From the NCBI GenBank assembly GCA_030950875.1, contig JAUZQS010000116.1, positions 1-7,418 of the forward strand: a DNA stretch of 7,418 nucleotides, in the 5' to 3' direction. Below the pieces are notes generated by a model. It ran no database searches. It was given only the letters and a program-made list of their open reading frames with translations, and was not told where the DNA came from. This DNA is from Mariprofundaceae bacterium (GTDB lineage: Bacteria; Pseudomonadota; Zetaproteobacteria; Mariprofundales; Mariprofundaceae). Shown here piece by piece: positions 5,117 to 7,418 of this stretch. The translations under genes were made by a program, and so were the position numbers. Position 1 is the stretch's first letter. The number at the start of each line of letters is the position of its first letter.

Positions 5117-7418
5117 ATGAATATGACAAACAAGAATGTAGCAACGCATGAGCTTACGGATGTTCCATGTGTTGGCAGCACAAGTGAAGATTTGGTTAAG
5201 GGTATACAACGGCATTATTTAAGGACATTAGGGCAGCATACAGCTAGTCAATCAGTGAATTACAAATACCAAGCCTTGGCATTTACCATTCGTGATCGCT
5301 TAATGGAATGTTGGAAAAATACCAAGGATGCCTATGAAGAAAAAGATGGTAAACGTGCTTATTATTTATCTTTAGAGTTTTTGATGGGGCGTGCTCTAGG
5401 CAATGCAATTTTGAATTTAGGTTTGGATGAACAAGCTGAAGAGGCTTTGCATATGTTGGGCTTGGAGCTTGAAGAAAAAATTGAGATGGAAAAAGATGCA
5501 GGCCTAGGCAATGGTGGTTTGGGTCGTTTGGCAGCATGTTTTATTGATAGCTGCGCAACCTTACAATTGCCAGTAACGGGCTATGGTATTCGTTATGAAT
5601 ATGGCATGTTCCGTCAATTGATTGAGAATGGTCATCAATTAGAAGAGCCCGATCATTGGCTACGAAATGGTAATGTGTGGGAAATTGCCCGTGTTGAATA
5701 TACGCAACGCATCCATTTTGGTGGCCGTAGTGAATATTACCATGATGATAATGATGATTTACGTAGCCGTTGGGTCGATTGCAATGATGTTTTGGCCGTA
5801 CCCTTTGACACCCCAATTCCAGGTTTTAAAAATGGCACTGTAAATACTTTGCGCTTGTGGAAATCAGCCGCAACCGATGAATTTAATTTGGGCGAGTTTA
5901 ACTCGGGTGACTATGCTGGCTCTGTGGCGGATAAAAACGAAGCTGAGCATATTTCTATGGTACTTTATCCCAATGATGCCAGTGAAAACGGTAAGGAATT
6001 GCGCTTGCGCCAGCAGTATTTCTTGGCATCTGCGAGTATTCAGGATGTATTGCGCCAGTGGGTTGAAGTGCATGGAAAAGATTTTAGTCAATTTGCAAAA
6101 AAGAATGTATTTCAATTGAATGATACCCATCCAACAGTGTCGATTGCTGAGTTGATGCGTATTTTAATGGATGAGTACCGTTTGGAGTGGGATGAAGCTT
6201 GGGCGATTACCAGTAAAACCATGGCTTATACCAACCATACTTTGCTCCCTGAAGCATTGGAGCGTTGGTCTGTAAGCTTGTTTAGACGTTTGTTACCGCG
6301 TGTGTTGGATATTATTTATGAAATTAACGCACGATTTTTGAAAGAATTGGCTAAAAAATGGCCTGGTGATGTGCAACGTCAACGCCGTATGTCCATCATT
6401 GAAGAGGGTGATGTCCAGCAAGTACGTATGGCATATTTGGCAATTGTGGGAAGCTTTTCAATCAATGGTGTAGCGCAATTGCATTCGGATTTGTTGGTTG
6501 CAGGCTTGTTCTCTGATTTCTATGCATTGTGGCCTGAAAAATTCAACAATAAAACCAATGGTGTAACTCAGCGTCGTTGGATGGCTTGGTGTAATAAGTC
6601 GTTGAGCAAGTTAATCAGTGACAATATTGGTGATGGTTGGATTACGCAGTTGGATGAATTAAAACAGCTTGCTCCATTGGCTGATAAAGCAGGGTTTCGC
6701 AAAAAATGGGCAGCATGCAAGTATGAAAACAAAGAGCGTTTAGCAGCCGTTGTAAAGAATGTTTGCGGTGTAACATTTAGCCCCGATGCGATGTTTGATA
6801 TTCAGGTAAAACGTATTCATGAATACAAACGTCAGTTGCTTAATGTATTGCATGTGATTCATTTGTATGACCGTATCAAGCGTGGTGATACTGATAACTG
6901 GACCAATCGTTGTGTGTTGATTGGTGGTAAGGCTGCACCTGGTTATTATATGGCCAAGCAGATTATTAAATTGGTGAGTAATGTTGCTGAAGTGGTGAAT
7001 AATGATCCTGATGTTGGCGATAAGTTAAAGGTCGTATTTTTTCCGAATTACCGCGTATCTGCGATGGAAATTATTGCGCCAGCGGCTGATTTATCCGAGC
7101 AGATTTCAACGGCGGGTAAAGAGGCTTCTGGTACAGGTAATATGAAGTTTATGATGAATGGCGCAATGACCATTGGTACATTGGACGGCGCAAACATCGA
7201 AATTCGTGAAGAAGTCGGTGATGAAAACTTCTTCCTGTTCGGTTTGGATGCGACAGAAGTAGAAGCAACACGCGGCAATTATAATCCAAATGCTATTATT
7301 GATGCGGATGAAGATTTTAAACGTGTGATGAATTTGATTGAATGCGGCCACTTTAATCAGTTTGAGCCAGGTTTATTTGCATCCATTACAGGCTCGATTC
7401 GTTGTGCCGATGATCCTT
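5117..7418 (+). CDS. glgP: Glycogen phosphorylase (GT35), 3' end beyond the window
   Basis: This cytoplasmic enzyme uses phosphate to release glucose-1-phosphate from the ends of glycogen or maltodextrin. The window holds 767 codons; bacterial members are about 800-830 residues, so roughly 50 are missing at the C-terminus. Visible hallmarks are RAYYLSLEFLMGR (80-92), DAGLGNGGLGRLAACFIDS (127-145), QLNDTHPTVSIAEL before the middle of the chain, KFNNKTNGVTQRRW, QVKRIHEYKRQLLN, and EASGTGNMKFMMNGAMTIGT, whose lysine (K677, codon 7145-7147) carries the pyridoxal phosphate cofactor. All are intact and there is no frameshift. Start: ATG at 5117 with AAGG four bases upstream; a second ATG at 5123 has AAGG at ten bases and is also possible. 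Codon use is A+T-rich, with many TTG leucines, unlike mtfA-clc. Malto-dextrin phosphorylase (MalP) is the main alternative and cannot be excluded by sequence alone. Confidence 0.95.
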   Translation, partial: MNMTNKNVATHELTDVPCVGSTSEDLVKGIQRHYLRTLGQHTASQSVNYKYQALAFTIRDRLMECWKNTKDAYEEKDGKRAYYLSLEFLMGRALGNAILNLGLDEQAEEALHMLGLELEEKIEMEKDAGLGNGGLGRLAACFIDSCATLQLPVTGYGIRYEYGMFRQLIENGHQLEEPDHWLRNGNVWEIARVEYTQRIHFGGRSEYYHDDNDDLRSRWVDCNDVLAVPFDTPIPGFKNGTVNTLRLWKSAATDEFNLGEFNSGDYAGSVADKNEAEHISMVLYPNDASENGKELRLRQQYFLASASIQDVLRQWVEVHGKDFSQFAKKNVFQLNDTHPTVSIAELMRILMDEYRLEWDEAWAITSKTMAYTNHTLLPEALERWSVSLFRRLLPRVLDIIYEINARFLKELAKKWPGDVQRQRRMSIIEEGDVQQVRMAYLAIVGSFSINGVAQLHSDLLVAGLFSDFYALWPEKFNNKTNGVTQRRWMAWCNKSLSKLISDNIGDGWITQLDELKQLAPLADKAGFRKKWAACKYENKERLAAVVKNVCGVTFSPDAMFDIQVKRIHEYKRQLLNVLHVIHLYDRIKRGDTDNWTNRCVLIGGKAAPGYYMAKQIIKLVSNVAEVVNNDPDVGDKLKVVFFPNYRVSAMEIIAPAADLSEQISTAGKEASGTGNMKFMMNGAMTIGTLDGANIEIREEVGDENFFLFGLDATEVEATRGNYNPNAIIDADEDFKRVMNLIECGHFNQFEPGLFASITGSIRCADDP

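Noticed and set aside
5283..7351. Open frames opposite or within glgP
   Set aside because: They are His/Asn-rich shadows of the phosphorylase frame, which is continuous and carries all family motifs.
1..7418. CRISPR array, tRNA, rRNA, toxin-antitoxin or defence system
   Set aside because: No regularly spaced repeats, no cloverleaf or rRNA-like sequence, and no recognisable defence-gene motifs on either strand.

Overview
The window looks like a mosaic stretch of a proteobacterial chromosome. Protein families point to a Gram-negative, heterotrophic or methylotrophic proteobacterium: an MtfA-type peptidase, a CBS-containing CLC transporter, GT35 glycogen phosphorylase, and a DUF992 secreted protein with a Sec signal peptide. 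Genus cannot be fixed from the sequence. A methanotroph-like gammaproteobacterium is a guess only. By eye, base and codon use change along the window: the mtfA-clc block is richer in G+C, while the phosphorylase gene is A+T-richer with many TTG leucines.

Layout. Positions 1-155 (minus) hold the 5' end of an FAD-dependent oxidoreductase starting with GTG. Positions 253-647 are the wreck of an IS1595-family insertion sequence (minus), with one terminus intact and a transposase broken across all three frames by deletions. Positions 715-1215 (minus) encode a secreted DUF992 protein with its own Shine-Dalgarno site, a candidate -10 box and a terminator-like hairpin. A doubtful 85-codon reading frame (minus) lies at 1397-1654, and a string of very short reading frames (plus) runs into mtfA. 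mtfA (1851-2618) and a CLC-family chloride channel/antiporter (2771-4528) follow on the plus strand. A roughly 414 bp element with IS1595-like ends and no transposase (4607-5020) comes next, then glycogen phosphorylase glgP (5117 onward, running off the right edge).

The most notable structure is not a gene. Two 79 bp copies of the same insertion-sequence terminus (67/79 identical, 29 nt in a row identical) sit in inverted orientation at 253-331 and 4942-5020. They bracket the whole DUF992-mtfA-clc block and face outward, with a flavoprotein gene on one side and glgP on the other. This resembles a decayed composite transposon, or two independent insertions of related elements. No convincing target-site duplication was seen outside the pair.

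Functionally, the genes do not form one obvious pathway. glgP is central glycogen breakdown, clc is anion transport, and MtfA is a cytoplasmic zinc peptidase that in enterobacteria acts on the glucose-PTS repressor Mlc. DUF992 has no known function. I found no CRISPR array, tRNA, rRNA or recognised defence system, and no clear candidate for a wholly new system. The small-ORF cascade before mtfA, the 50-codon ORF bridging mtfA and clc, and the IS-derived bracketing are the parts most worth checking.
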